From Macrolepiota albuminosa (taxonomy: Eukaryota > Basidiomycota > Agaricomycetes > Agaricales > Agaricaceae): 64,000 bases of DNA. Both the position numbers and the translations under genes were made by a program. How positions within the stretch are numbered: position 1 is the first letter of the stretch; each line of letters begins with the position of its first letter. Location of the stretch: positions 558,001 to 622,000 of the forward strand of contig JAMWFC010000109.1 of assembly GCA_027475525.1 (NCBI GenBank). The letters run 5' to 3'. Shown here piece by piece: positions 22,834 through 33,445 of this stretch. Under the pieces are notes generated by a model. The model saw only the letters and a program-made list of their open reading frames with translations, searched no databases and was not told the DNA's origin.

Positions 22834-23300
22834 GGATTAAGTACAGTCACAGACAAGCAAAGTCAACTAAGTTGCTATCTTGGAAATGGATATTTTTTTA
22901 GTCTAACTAAGTACAGGATCAGACTCGGAATGTTGAAATAAGCCTAAAAACACATCTCCAAAGTTTTTCCTATGAGAAATTGGGTATGGCCAAAATTTTG
23001 GTCAATTTCATGCATTCTCTGAGGTGGGGGCCAAAGCTTCCAGATGCATCAGAACAGCCTTTGAGATGGTACAGTCATGGACAAGCAAAGTCCTCTCATT
23101 TGATATCTTAGAAATGATAATTTTTTAAGTGAAACTAGGTACAGGATCAGACTCAGAATGCTAAAATACCTAAAAACACATCTCCCAACTTTTTCCCCAC
23201 AAGAAATTGAGTATGGCCAAATTTTTGGTCAATTTCATATATCTTTTGAGGCAGAGGCCAGAGTCTCCAGGTACATCAGAGCAGCCCTTGAGATGGTATG
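22834..23300. repeat. Imperfect ~236-bp tandem repeat, two units
   Basis: Landmarks gacaagcaaagtc, acaggatcagactc, cctaaaaacacatctcc, ggtcaatttcat and cagccyttgagatggta recur in order with a spacing of about 236 bp (first unit from ~22,834, second from ~23,074). Confidence 0.7.
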
Positions 23301-24052
23301 ATTACTCTTATACTTTTGCACAGCCCATGCAGCAGCTCTTTCTGTCAAGCCAAGTTGATATGCATGCAAGAATCACCAAGATCAGTTTGCAAACCTGCAT
23401 ATAATATTGGTCGGACATATATCAAGTGCTTCAATAGCAGCTTGCTTTGAACTCTTGAAAAATGGCTTTGGGACTTGCCAATACTATCTATTTGAGTGGT
23501 ATCTATTTGAGTGGATGTAATGGGGGGGGCCATTCAGTTTTCTTGGCATCACTAATGAAGGGCCTATTTGGATTTTTGGCATCATGATGGGGGGTCCATT
23601 CAGTTTTTTTGGCATGCTCCATTTGAAATCTTGGCATTGATGATGCCTTCAGAGATTATTACCACACCTCTCGAAGTTATGGTTCAACAGACATCAGTTT
23701 TAGTATTATCCTATTTTTAAGATATTCCAAAGTTATGGCTCTTTGTTTTTTTTCTTTAATTATGGTTCAAGAGGAAAAAAAGCCATTAGTAAAGAAAAGT
23801 CTTGGATTCCTTAGCAGAATAATAAATTTAAAGTATATTTTTTAGAATACATTTCTTTAAAAAGAAAAATATTTAAAGCTCTTCTAATTTATTTAACATT
23901 CAAAGATTAATGTATATGTATTTAAAGAAGCTATAAAAGATTCAATAACATTGAAAGAGATGCATAAGATGTAAGGAAGAATGTTTAATTTATCTATGAG
24001 TTGTATAATTAACTCTATATATAAACTTTAGCTTGATATATTTCATTCAGCA

Positions 24053-24126
24053 TTATAGTCTAACAGTTTAATGTGCTGAGTTTTGAGTGACATGTGACTT
24101 TTTCAGAAGGTCAAGAGTTCAATTCT
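24053..24126 (+). other. Degenerate tRNA-like segment (possible SINE head)
   Basis: TAGTCTAACAG fits the pol III A-box pattern, and about 60 bp downstream GAGTTCAATTC resembles a B-box. No cloverleaf with a good acceptor stem can be drawn, so it is not a functional tRNA gene. Confidence 0.3.
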
Positions 24127-25860
24127 TACTTTAGCCTGTTTCATTAACAATGTCTAATTCGCATAATTTGCATAAAGACTTGTATGAATAGTTATGCTGT
24201 GGCTTGGGGAGAACCACTACAGTGATAGGCTTCTACTTAGGCTGAACACATCAAGGGGCACTATAGGCCTACTAACACTTGATATACTGGAGACTTTAGT
24301 AATCTTCTTGGACACAGGACACCTCTGGTCTTGGTGCTCTGCTACAGGTGTTACTTATAAGTCTCAACCACCACTATTAGTCCTTCAGCATATACTATCT
24401 ATTGACTTCAAAGATTTAGGAGGTCCAGGACTAACAGTGCTAGCATGATGGCAGGAAAGGTGACTTTGGCCAAACTCTGATCAGTTCCAAAAAGAAAGTA
24501 CTGCCATTTGACAAGGCACCTCAATCAGAAGTCTAAAGAACCAATGATGATAGAATAGGATATATTCTAACCCAACATTTTTACCTATCAAGAATTGATA
24601 CAATATTTAGTGCTGACATTAGAACTTATGGCATCTGTTGAGGATTTTCTGACCAATCAAAATTATACTAAAAAGTAAGCAGACTTATACAATTTTAAGT
24701 TAGTTTAGAGTTTTATTATCACCTATGGGTACTAGTCGCCGTTAACAAATTGCCATTAACTATAACCATGAGAAGAGGCACTAATAATAGTGCTGCAAAT
24801 AGACTTATTTCAAAAATACAGTAGCATATAGTATAAAAGATAGCTACTTTACATATACATAACAATGAATCGTAACTCTTTGAGCACTCAATTACACTCA
24901 GCATTCAAATCATGCCAGCTTGGCCTAATTTTGTCACTTAGTTGAGTGCTAGCCTTGTTTTTACCATTGTCATTATTTATGGTGAGGCAAAGATATGGAA
25001 AAAAAAAAAATTTTGCAGTGTAATGTGCCCATAGATGGAGACTACTGCACTTACAGTTTGCTAGGTAGCATCCAAAGCACTAACATCTAGCACATTATCT
25101 TACCACATCTACTCAAGCATACTGGGACTCTGTCAGGACTCCTTACAACTATGCATGCCTAGTGCTGGAGATGGTGTTGTACTGCGTAACATCCAGTGCA
25201 TCCAACTCCAGTAGGCATCATCAACAGTGGGTTTCAAAAGGTCCTCATTTGTAAAGATCAGGTACTGTTCAAATCTTTGGATACATACTCATCCAAGCTC
25301 TTTGTAATTACAAATACTTGTGTTCTGCTTAGTTTGTCAGCTAGGCTTTGTTTTCTCTCCACTGTTCTGGCTTATGTTCATATGTCTGCTTAATGACTAT
25401 GCACTTATGTAAATCTAAACTAAACTATGCTTACAAGTATGCATATACTATGCCAAAGTATGATTCCTGACACAGCTAAGCTATGCTTGGCTATGCATGT
25501 ATTAGTTATTGTTTTATTTTCTTCAACTTTCTTATTTTAAATCTTGCTTTTTTTTATAATTTTAAATACTTGTATTTTGCTGAAAAAAATATACATAAAA
25601 CTTTTTTATAAGTATAAAGAAAATTGAAAAGAATTTTTTTATAAAAATTTAAATTATATTTATTAAAAATCAATTAAAAAAGGTCCAATCCAGTTAAATC
25701 CATATGAATCAAGTCTTCAAGTCCCATGTAACAGGGTGGATAAAAAGAAGCAATGTATTATAAATAGACAAAGAGCCGGAAAATGTGAGCTAAGGATAGA
25801 TATCCATAATATATTCTGTATAAGGCTGGATGAACCAAAATTTGTTGCCTTAAGATATAG

Positions 25861-26814
25861 TGATGACGCCCAAAGTTTGGTCAGCAACAAATGTAACAAT
25901 AGTGTTACCGTACCAAGAGTGTGCGTTGGGCGCGCTAAAAGTGCGGTGAGGAGTCCCGGGCAGGTCCCAGAGAACGCGTCTGTGAAAAAGGGTAAAAGTC
26001 GGTAACGGGGTCGGCAAGTGTCAAGCGCTAAGGTAAAGCGCCTAAGGAAAATGCGGTAAGTGAACACGGCAAAGGTAAGCGGCAAGAGCCCGATAAGCTT
26101 AGCGAGGTCTAAGCGTCGATAGTGCCTGCCGTAGTTGCAAGGCGCGAGTATGTCGAGTATTGGCGAACGTCTGCAACTGCCGATGAGTTTGACGTTGCCG
26201 ACCGTAGCGTAAATGAGCTCTTGAGCATAAGGGAGACTGAGGAAAGGGGAGTAGTAAACTCTGGTCTATTGTTCTGATGATTATGGACAAGTCGGTAAGT
26301 ACTATATATACTACAAGGAGTTCACCGTCGCCAGTGACCAACCATCGCCAAAGTGCGGTAAACTGGAAAATTTCATAGGGGTAGCTCCAACGGTTTCAGA
26401 TCCCTACCGTCCATTCAAGAGCCTTAGCGACGCCAGGCGACAGATCGCGAAGCTAAACCATCACTCCATCACCCTTCTGTCTGTCCAAAGTGCTTAGCGA
26501 TGTCAGGCGCCGAATCAAGGCGCTAAGCGATGTCAGACGCCAAGGTCAAACGCCAAGCTGTCTGTCAGTTTCTGATAGATCATCAGGCTTCTCGCTAAGC
26601 GCTGTCGTCAGTGACTGATGCCATCTGTCAGTTGTCATTCTGTCTGCCGATCGGCGCTATCACTGATTGGATCTGCTTCTTGCCGTGCACGGCCGTCAGA
26701 AGTGGCTTAAAATAGGTAGAACACGTGCGCTAAGTTCGGAACGAGTGCGGCAAGGTTTCCGGAGCCGGTGCCGAGCCTGCCGTTGATGCACCTAACCTGT
26801 ATAGGGTCCTATCA
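25861..26814 (-). repeat. 3' LTR of the gypsy element
   Basis: 954 bp, TGATGAC...CCTATCA on plus. Nearly identical to 36108-37138. Differences I noticed: cgcg/cgtg, gtcgtc/gtcatc, acacgtg/acatgtg, ttcgg/tttgg and tgcacc/tgcgcc, all transitions at CpG sites. Confidence 0.95.
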
Positions 26815-26826
26815 TCTCCCCCCAAC
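26815..26826 (-). promoter_or_regulatory. Polypurine tract for plus-strand priming
   Basis: Reads gttggggggaga on minus and directly abuts the 3' LTR, as expected for a retroelement polypurine tract on the coding strand. Confidence 0.8.
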
Positions 26827-26983
26827 TGAAAAATTGACTGTCCTCAGTCACCAAATATGGTTACCGTTACCGCTTTTGTGACAGGTGGTCCGTGCGTTCT
26901 TGAGATTTTGTTTATAATCCTGGCGTGTGAGTTTGGACTTCGTTTCCTCTCCCCATCTTTTTCCTGGCGCTCAAAAATAAAAT

Positions 26984-29538
26984 ATGTCCTTCCGTATTCC
27001 AACTCCGCCCCCCGTCCCATCTCGCAAGGCTCAAGACGCCGCCTCCGCCTATATTGACAAGGCCAACAACTTCATTAGGCGCATCGAGGGTGTGGGCGCG
27101 GAGGCGCCTCCAAACTTGGTCGTTGCCGTGATGAAGTTGTTGGAGCGCTGGTACGAAGTTCGCGTCCTTGGCGTCGGCTGGGACAGAGAAATTGAAGTGC
27201 GGGAGTGGTGCCGGGCGCGGTACGTCGACAATCGTGGCGCCGACTGGTTAGCGCCATTTTCTCGTTTTGTAAGTGGTTTTAGTCCTTGCCGTGTTGCTAG
27301 CTGATTGGTCCCTAGGCGCCTCCTTCCATCCTGACCATTGAGGACGAATTGGAGGACATCCTCTCTGGCGCCTTGCCAATGACGGTAAGCGCTCCCGCGC
27401 CTGAGTAAGTATCTCTGATTTTTGATCTCTAACTTAGCTGTGGTCTGATCTGTCTCCCCATAGCAAACAAGAGGTGCCTGAGTAAGTATCTCTGATTTTT
27501 GATCTCTAACTTAGCTGTGGTCTGATCTGTCTCCCCATAGCAAACAAGAGGTGTTAGCGCCTCTCGCCAATTTGCAGGTGGACGCCGAGATGGCGGCAAT
27601 TTGCGAGAGCGTGCTAGAAGAGGCCTCCCGTGACGCCAAGGAGAGAACCAAGGCGTTGGAGGAGCGAGAGGTCGCTGGCGATTCCCTGGTTGCTAGCGAG
27701 AAGTCGCCAGTTGCCAGGAGGCAGATGCCTGATATGAAGGATTCCCGCGCCGGTAGTGCCCAGAGCCCAGCACTGCCGGCAAGCAAATCGGGCTCTCCGG
27801 TCAAGCCTGGCAAGACTTTGAAAAAGAAGGTAAGTTTGAGGGTTCTTACCGCTGGCGACTTCTGCTTATCCCACTCTCAGTCTCGTAAGGCTGCCGCCCC
27901 TCGTTACACGGTAAGTTCGTTGCGCCAAGGTACTTTCCCTGCTAACCAACCAGTTGACAGGCGCCAACGCAAACTTCCTTTAGCGACGTAGAGCTGAAGG
28001 GCTTGTTGGTGGCACGACGAGATGAGGCGGTTTTGGATGGAGGAATGGAGGCGGGGGTGGTCTTGCCAGAGATGAAGGATTGTTGGTGGCACGACGAGAT
28101 GAGGCGGTTTTGGATGGAGGAATGGAGGCGGGGGTGGTCTTGCCAGAGATGAAGGACAAGAGGACGGCAAGTCCAAAGGCAAGACGGGAGTTTAAGGACT
28201 CCCAGGGGGCGGTAAGCTTAGCGCCTTTTTTGTTACTGTGTTTGCTGACTTGGGTACTAGTGCGACAAATGCTGGGCTGACAACGATCCCGAGGGGTGCT
28301 GGTACCCTACTGGCGGTCAGCCCTGCTATCGATGCGGGACTCTTAAACGTGCATGTACTCTGGATGGCGCCAAGAGTCGCGAGCGCGGGGGTGCTCCCGA
28401 CGCGGTAGTGGAGCGCACCTTTAAGCGTGCCATCTTAGTCAAGAGAGCGCGGGAGTTCGTTGAGGAGGAGAGGAAGAAGCAGGCCGCTGGCGACGCGGCC
28501 ACAATCAGCAAGAGTTCCCTGGCGCTGCCGACGCGTCAAGGGGACGAATCCGCAACAGTTGGTAACCGTGGCGCCGGAGAGCGCCAAGAGACTACGGTCC
28601 CTTTGAAACGACAAGTCTCCTCGCCCGCCAAAGGGAAGGGCAAGGCTAAGCGCGCGCGCGTAGTGGAGTCTCCCCCCCCTACCCCCGAGGACGTGGAGAT
28701 GGAGGATCTGGAGAAAGCGCTTGCCGCTAGTCGCCTACCGCCAAGGGACACCGAAGCCGGGCCCAGCAAGTTGCTCTCCCCAATCCACCTGAGAGGGGCT
28801 TCTCTGCCAACCGCCGACGAAGACGACGCGGTAATGGACCCGCCGCCAAGGGAAGAGCCCCAAGAGGCGGAACCGGCAGTGGCGACAACAAGGGGAGAAG
28901 GAAGCCCCCCGGCAATGGCGGGTGACGAGGACGCGGAGGGGGAGCCAGACGAGACCTTGGCGACCCAGCACGAAGGCGACGAGGAGGAGGCCCCCGCCAA
29001 GGAGGCAGTAGTGGGAGAAGGTGAGGGAGCGGCAGAAGTTGCCAGGGAGGAGCCAGAGTGGCGCTGGCTGCCTCCCTACGGTAACGTTGCCCCCTGGGAC
29101 GTCTCTGACCCCGAGGACGTTGCCGGGTTGGAGCCCAGGCGACCTGTCGTCGCCAGGATAAACCCTGCCTGGACTCCCCAGCCGCAGCCCATGGTCACTG
29201 GCGACGCGTTTAATTGGCTGGGGCAAGACCTCGTATATCCGGTCGTTGCGCTTAATCCGCGGGAGATGTTGGAGAGGTTTTCAAGGAGGGCGGCAACCAT
29301 GAAGTCGGCAATGGAGCGGGAACGGGAACGAGTCCGGGGCCAGCTTATGGCGCTTCGCTTGCGCTATTCCAATCTGGGTCGCAGTCTACATGTCCTGCGC
29401 GATTACCAAGCGGATTGCCAAGCCGCCCTGGACTGGCAGACGGCCAACAATATCTTGCCTGGCGACCTCCTTCCTCTTCGCGATTCCTCTTTGCCAGTGA
29501 CAGACGACTCCCTCTCCATGGACGACGTTAGCGAGTAA
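26984..29538 (+). CDS. Antisense multi-exon gene inside the gypsy element, Cys-rich and charged protein
   Basis: Seven exons on the strand opposite gag-pol: 26984-27268, 27316-27404, 27464-27481, 27541-27829, 27881-27910, 27961-28211 and 28261-29538. Introns have good GT-AG ends and lengths of 47-59 bp. The start ATG gives MSFRIPTPPPVPSRK. Exon 7 opens with a C-X2-C-X8-C-X8-C-X2-C-X6-C cluster (CDKCWADNDPEGC then CYRCGTLKRAC), a likely zinc-binding unit. Then come a basic patch (KGKGKAKRAR), a long acidic Pro/Glu-rich linker and a helical C-terminus around MERERERVRGQL. Exon 6 breaks frame only because of a 77-bp tandem duplication; without it the phase is exact, giving about 714-720 residues. 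Function unknown; no env-like signal or membrane segment is seen. Confidence 0.75.
27399..27552. repeat. 77-bp tandem duplication (intron plus 18-nt exon of the antisense gene)
   Basis: 27399-27475 is repeated at 27476-27552 with one extra matching base. It duplicates a 59-bp intron and an 18-nt exon, so the frame survives either way. Confidence 0.9.
28003..28156. repeat. 77-bp tandem duplication in exon 6 of the antisense gene
   Basis: 28003-28079 equals 28080-28156 exactly, with no extra matching base on either side. Because 77 is not a multiple of three it shifts the frame and creates an early stop. Confidence 0.95.
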
Positions 29539-29968
29539 ACGGACCTTAGCGTAGATAGGCCGTTTATGTACATTGTTTTTCTTGGCGCCTTTATTTTATA
29601 TAATTTTGTTGTTTTCCTACCAAGTGGAGGAATTGAGTGCAACATTCTGAGTTAGCGTAGCGGCAGAGAGCAAGGAAAGTATAGCAAAAAGAAGGCAGGC
29701 GGCAAGTATTCTAAGGTAGGTTTTTAGTAAGAGCAGTAATATGTGAGGGACTTAGACAAATTTTGAGGAAAAGGGAAACGCTCAGTAAATCATCATAGCG
29801 AAAAACCCTTGCCGAGAGTTGCGCAGGGCGCTAAGCGTAGGCGACACGCTAGCGCTGCGGCTTGACTACGTAAGGAATTGTCTGTGGAATATAGTACAGT
29901 AAGTATCGGCAAGAAAGATAAGTAAGGTAAGTAATAGAAAGAAAGAGCTTATCAATATATAGTCTTTT
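29539..29968. other. Spacer between convergent antisense gene and pol
   Basis: About 430 bp between the two convergent stop codons. Probably contains both 3' ends; no clear terminator or gene. Confidence 0.5.
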
Positions 29969-31768
29969 CTAATCTGGTTCTTCTTCTTCAACTAGAGTCG
30001 GTAAGTCATCATCGTCCAGTAAGTCTGTTTCTTCAAGTTCCCTAAGCTTGGCGGTGTCGATGTCTAGCGCTTCAAGCGGCAAGTCAATGTGTTCTCTGGC
30101 GAGATACGGCAATAGGCGGAAAGCGGCAACAGGTCGATGTAGTACTGAACCATCTAATTCACAGAGCACGTAAGTGCCTCCACGGTTACGAGAGATAACT
30201 ACCAAGGGTCCCAAATAGCGCGGGCGCATTTTCTTATTGTATGAGGTTTCAATTTTGGAGTTGCGCATAAGCACTAGCGCTCCTCTCGGGAAGTTGTAAT
30301 CTTTGATAGTAGCGCTATGCTCGGTTTCGAATCGTAGGGCTGCTTGGCGACGGGCGCTAAAGACTACCTCGTGGAGTCGGTCTAAATCTTCTTTCCTTCG
30401 CTGGAGGTCAATGGCTCGTCTGGCGATAAGGTCGGTAGTCGCTAAGATGCTGTTGGGTGCTGGCTGAAGATAGGTCGCTTCTATGATGTCGGCAGGGAGT
30501 AAAGGATGGGTGCCAGTAGCCGCGTAATAGGGAGAGCAACCCATGCGCTTACGAATGGTAACTCTTTCCGACCAAAACACTGAATACGTTGCCTCACTCC
30601 AACGAGACTCGTCGCCATCGACCGCCTTGAAGAGCGCTTGCCGAACGTCAAAGTGTGGTCTCTCTACCAGGCCATTGGCGCGCTTGTTGTAGCCAGATAC
30701 TCGAATGTGGTGAATGTTGTATTTCTTGGCGAGGTATGTTAGCGCTTTGATGATGGGCGCACCGTTATCCGTGACGATTTCTCTTAGCGCTCCCCAACGG
30801 CAGATGACGTCCTCAAATAGCCACTTGGCGACTGCCTCTGTATTTTCTCTTTGGAGCATTCGAAATTCAGGCCAGTGGATTAGCAAACAACGACCTTGAA
30901 TGATGTACTTGTAGCGACCAGATTTGGGCATGTGCATGGTATCGACGTAGATTTTGCTGAAGAGGGGAGCTGGCGTTGCAACGGTTGGCGGTATGAGCAC
31001 TTGGCGCGTCTGTTGAATTTGGCAAAGGTGGCAAGTCCTAATGTACCAGGCGATGTCGGCACTAGCGTGTGGCCACCAGAATCGTTCTAACAGAGAAGCT
31101 TGGGTAGCGTACAGACCTCTATGTCCTAGCTCGTCATGCATGGCACGCAAGACTCGTAAGCAACTTTCTGGCTTGATGATCAGCTTGTGAGCGCCATCTC
31201 GATGTCGTCGCCAAAGTCGGTTGTCGGTAAAGAAGAAACGGGTAGCATAGCGGATAAATTTCGCGTATTGTTCGTCGGTAAGGTCTGGGGGTCGCTTAAG
31301 GTCTCGTATCCATTGTTCAACTACTAGCAAGCGACTGTCTTCCGCCATTGCCTTGGCAGATCGGGGAACGGCATCGTAGGTCAGGTTTTTGCTGTCTTCT
31401 CTTAGCGGATGAGGTTCCTGTACGACTTTTACTGGGGGCAAGTCTTGTTCAAGGATGCTTGCCGTGTAGAACGTGAGGGGTGCGCTAAAGGTCTCGGGGC
31501 GGTAAGGGACGATGGGATGTAACAGGATGCTGGTAGGCTGTTGCCGTCGTAATAAGGGGATAGGCTGTTGTATAAGGTGTACGAAACCATGTAGTTGGTC
31601 GATCCAGTCCTCGAAATTGCTATCAGCCTGTGGATCCGCTGCCGGGTTGCCAGGCTGCCGTGGTCGCCTAGAAAGTCCATCTGGTCCGTGGAAAGAGCTC
31701 TTGACGTGTACCAATTCAAAGTGAAACATAAAAATAGCGACTACCCATTGGTTCATACTAGCAGATGG
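29969..31768 (-). CDS. Integrase part of gypsy pol
   Basis: Continues in the same frame as the RT-RNase H reading frame after a single TAG at 31771-31769. Contains an HHCC zinc-binding N-terminus (MHDELGHRG... CHLCQ), then the catalytic triad IYVDTM, IVTDNGAP and NGLVERPH, i.e. D, D and E in the retroviral integrase pattern. The C-terminal part has GALVLMRNSKIE and a beta-rich stretch (YLGPLVVISRN), followed by an acidic tail. No chromodomain is evident. Confidence 0.92.
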   Translation of the reverse strand, partial: PSASMNQWVVAIFMFHFELVHVKSSFHGPDGLSRRPRQPGNPAADPQADSNFEDWIDQLHGFVHLIQQPIPLLRRQQPTSILLHPIVPYRPETFSAPLTFYTASILEQDLPPVKVVQEPHPLREDSKNLTYDAVPRSAKAMAEDSRLLVVEQWIRDLKRPPDLTDEQYAKFIRYATRFFFTDNRLWRRHRDGAHKLIIKPESCLRVLRAMHDELGHRGLYATQASLLERFWWPHASADIAWYIRTCHLCQIQQTRQVLIPPTVATPAPLFSKIYVDTMHMPKSGRYKYIIQGRCLLIHWPEFRMLQRENTEAVAKWLFEDVICRWGALREIVTDNGAPIIKALTYLAKKYNIHHIRVSGYNKRANGLVERPHFDVRQALFKAVDGDESRWSEATYSVFWSERVTIRKRMGCSPYYAATGTHPLLPADIIEATYLQPAPNSILATTDLIARRAIDLQRRKEDLDRLHEVVFSARRQAALRFETEHSATIKDYNFPRGALVLMRNSKIETSYNKKMRPRYLGPLVVISRNRGGTYVLCELDGSVLHRPVAAFRLLPYLAREHIDLPLEALDIDTAKLRELEETDLLDDDDLPTLVEEEEPD

Positions 31769-33445
31769 CTAGATATCGGGATTCTGCAGCATGCCCTTGA
31801 TGTACCTAGCGTCGACTTCAACGATAAGGTTTCGCACGCCAATCAAATACATCTTTAGCGACCGGAAGGCTTTGAAGAGTCCATAGAGCTCTAGCTTAGG
31901 CTGGCTGTAGCGAGACTCTCTGTCGTTTAGCGTAATAGACCCAAAGCGGTTGTAGCGTCGCTGTTTTTGATTGTTGCTAAGGCACTGGCACAAGAAGTAA
32001 CCAACAGCAATGTACGAGGTATCCACCACCAAGATAACAGGGTCGGTAGAGGTATAATCAATAGGAACTAGGGGCTTGGCGTCTTGTAGGGCTTTCACTA
32101 AATCTCGCTGTGCAATGACCTGGTCTGGCCCAAATTCAAAGGGCTTGTTGGCGCGGGTGAGTCGGTTAAGGGCGTGTGCGCGATGGGCAAAGTTTTTGAC
32201 GAATATCCTGAGAACGCCAACGGTGCCAAGAAAGGCGCGAACTTCAGATAAGTCGCGGCAAGGACCCCATCGCTCCAGGAGTGCTAAGCGAGACTCGTCG
32301 GGAACACGACCGTCGGGAGTGCAGATGTGACCGAGTATCTTGAACCTTGGCACGCATAGGAGGAGTTTGTGGCCGCTAAAGGTACCACCGCTATACTTCA
32401 TACGTTGGAGAACTCGATTGAGCAGCTGGAAAAACTCCCATAGCGCTAAGCGAATGTTGGGGTTCTCGGGATGGGTCGCCGGTAAGCCGTTTACGAGTCG
32501 CCAGTCTTTGGGACCTTTGACGCCAACGTCATCAATGAAGCTAAGGACATGGTGCGGTATCTCGGGTTGGAGGATGAATGTGATGTCGTCATGAAATATG
32601 GGGACTGAGTTTGTCCATCCCATCGGCAAGGTAACTAGACGCAGTGCGCCAAACGGAGTTTGAAAGGTAGTGAGATCCCAGGAAGAGGGGTGTATCAGGC
32701 ATTCGTCGTAGCCAACGTAGAGGTCAAGGGTGGCGCCACAAATGCGCCCGGCAAAGGACTCGGCAACGTGGTCAGGAAATGGCGGTACGCCAGAGTGTCG
32801 TATAGTAACTCTATTTAGCGGCTCAAGACTGTGGACTATGCGTAGATTGCTGTTCTTTTTGAGGACGCAGAACCAACGGGAGCAGTAAGAACTATTTGAG
32901 GGCTCGTAGACGCCAGCCTTAATCTTTGTCCTAATGATTTGGCAGACCTCGGCTTCGATTCCAGGCGGTAACGGTCGGTTGTGCTCAGTCCACGGCACGT
33001 GAGGGATGGTCGGGATTACGACAGGCGGGAAGAAATCTGTGCGGAGGCTGCCGCGTTCTGAGTCCTCCCAAGCAAAGGCTTTGTCTTGCTTAGCGACAAG
33101 ATCGGTAAGGACGTTCAACTCATCTTTGGTCAAAAATCCTGTGTCATGCTCCTTGGCGAACTGCTGCTGGCGTTCTGCGGTAAAACGTCCTGTGGGGTGA
33201 AAGGGTGGCGGATTCGGTGATAAGGTCAGCATGTCGGCAAGAGGGTCGCCAATGATCTGGCGCTCGATTCTAAAAGTCTCGGGAGAGTGCGTAGCAACGG
33301 GTTTTGTTTTAAGCGCAACTGGCTTATATTTCTTTTTAACTTGTACCCCTTTCCTTTGAAGACCAGTTGAATGGTCATATTCCAGCGTTAGCGCTACATC
33401 TCCATGATCATCGCCAATCACCTCCTCGATGGTCTGTGAAAACAC
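31769..33445 (-). CDS. Reverse transcriptase and RNase H of gypsy pol
   Basis: RT motifs in order: YCSRWFCVLKKNSNLRIVHS, GATLDLYVGYDE (first catalytic Asp), FQTPFGALRLVTLPMGWTNS, and LSFIDDVGVKG as the xxDD box (FIDD). RNase H follows with VVDTS, PKLELYGLFKA and VEVDARY supplying acidic residues. The frame is -1 relative to the upstream protease frame and overlaps it by about 70 nt, so expression would need a -1 frameshift. The listed start is only the first possible codon in the overlap, not a real initiation site. Confidence 0.93.
   Translation of the reverse strand: MFSQTIEEVIGDDHGDVALTLEYDHSTGLQRKGVQVKKKYKPVALKTKPVATHSPETFRIERQIIGDPLADMLTLSPNPPPFHPTGRFTAERQQQFAKEHDTGFLTKDELNVLTDLVAKQDKAFAWEDSERGSLRTDFFPPVVIPTIPHVPWTEHNRPLPPGIEAEVCQIIRTKIKAGVYEPSNSSYCSRWFCVLKKNSNLRIVHSLEPLNRVTIRHSGVPPFPDHVAESFAGRICGATLDLYVGYDECLIHPSSWDLTTFQTPFGALRLVTLPMGWTNSVPIFHDDITFILQPEIPHHVLSFIDDVGVKGPKDWRLVNGLPATHPENPNIRLALWEFFQLLNRVLQRMKYSGGTFSGHKLLLCVPRFKILGHICTPDGRVPDESRLALLERWGPCRDLSEVRAFLGTVGVLRIFVKNFAHRAHALNRLTRANKPFEFGPDQVIAQRDLVKALQDAKPLVPIDYTSTDPVILVVDTSYIAVGYFLCQCLSNNQKQRRYNRFGSITLNDRESRYSQPKLELYGLFKAFRSLKMYLIGVRNLIVEVDARYIKGMLQNPDI

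Larger units (their letters stand above)
22344..25860. other. AT-rich repeat-derived region, no gene supported
   Basis: Composition turns AT-rich, with long A/T runs near 23,750-24,050 and 25,500-25,700. Apart from a ~240-bp tandem repeat and a tRNA-like stretch, I recognise nothing coding. The last ~140 bp read open on minus (LYLKATNFGSSSLIQ) up to the LTR boundary. Confidence 0.5.

Noticed and set aside
24990..25020. Poly-A run as a LINE or processed pseudogene tail
   Set aside because: No upstream reverse transcriptase, coding remnant or target-site duplication could be seen.
28536..29226. Long minus-strand frames (154-163 codons) within the antisense gene
   Set aside because: GC-rich shadows of exon 7 of the plus-strand gene; composition mirrors its acidic Pro/Glu-rich linker.
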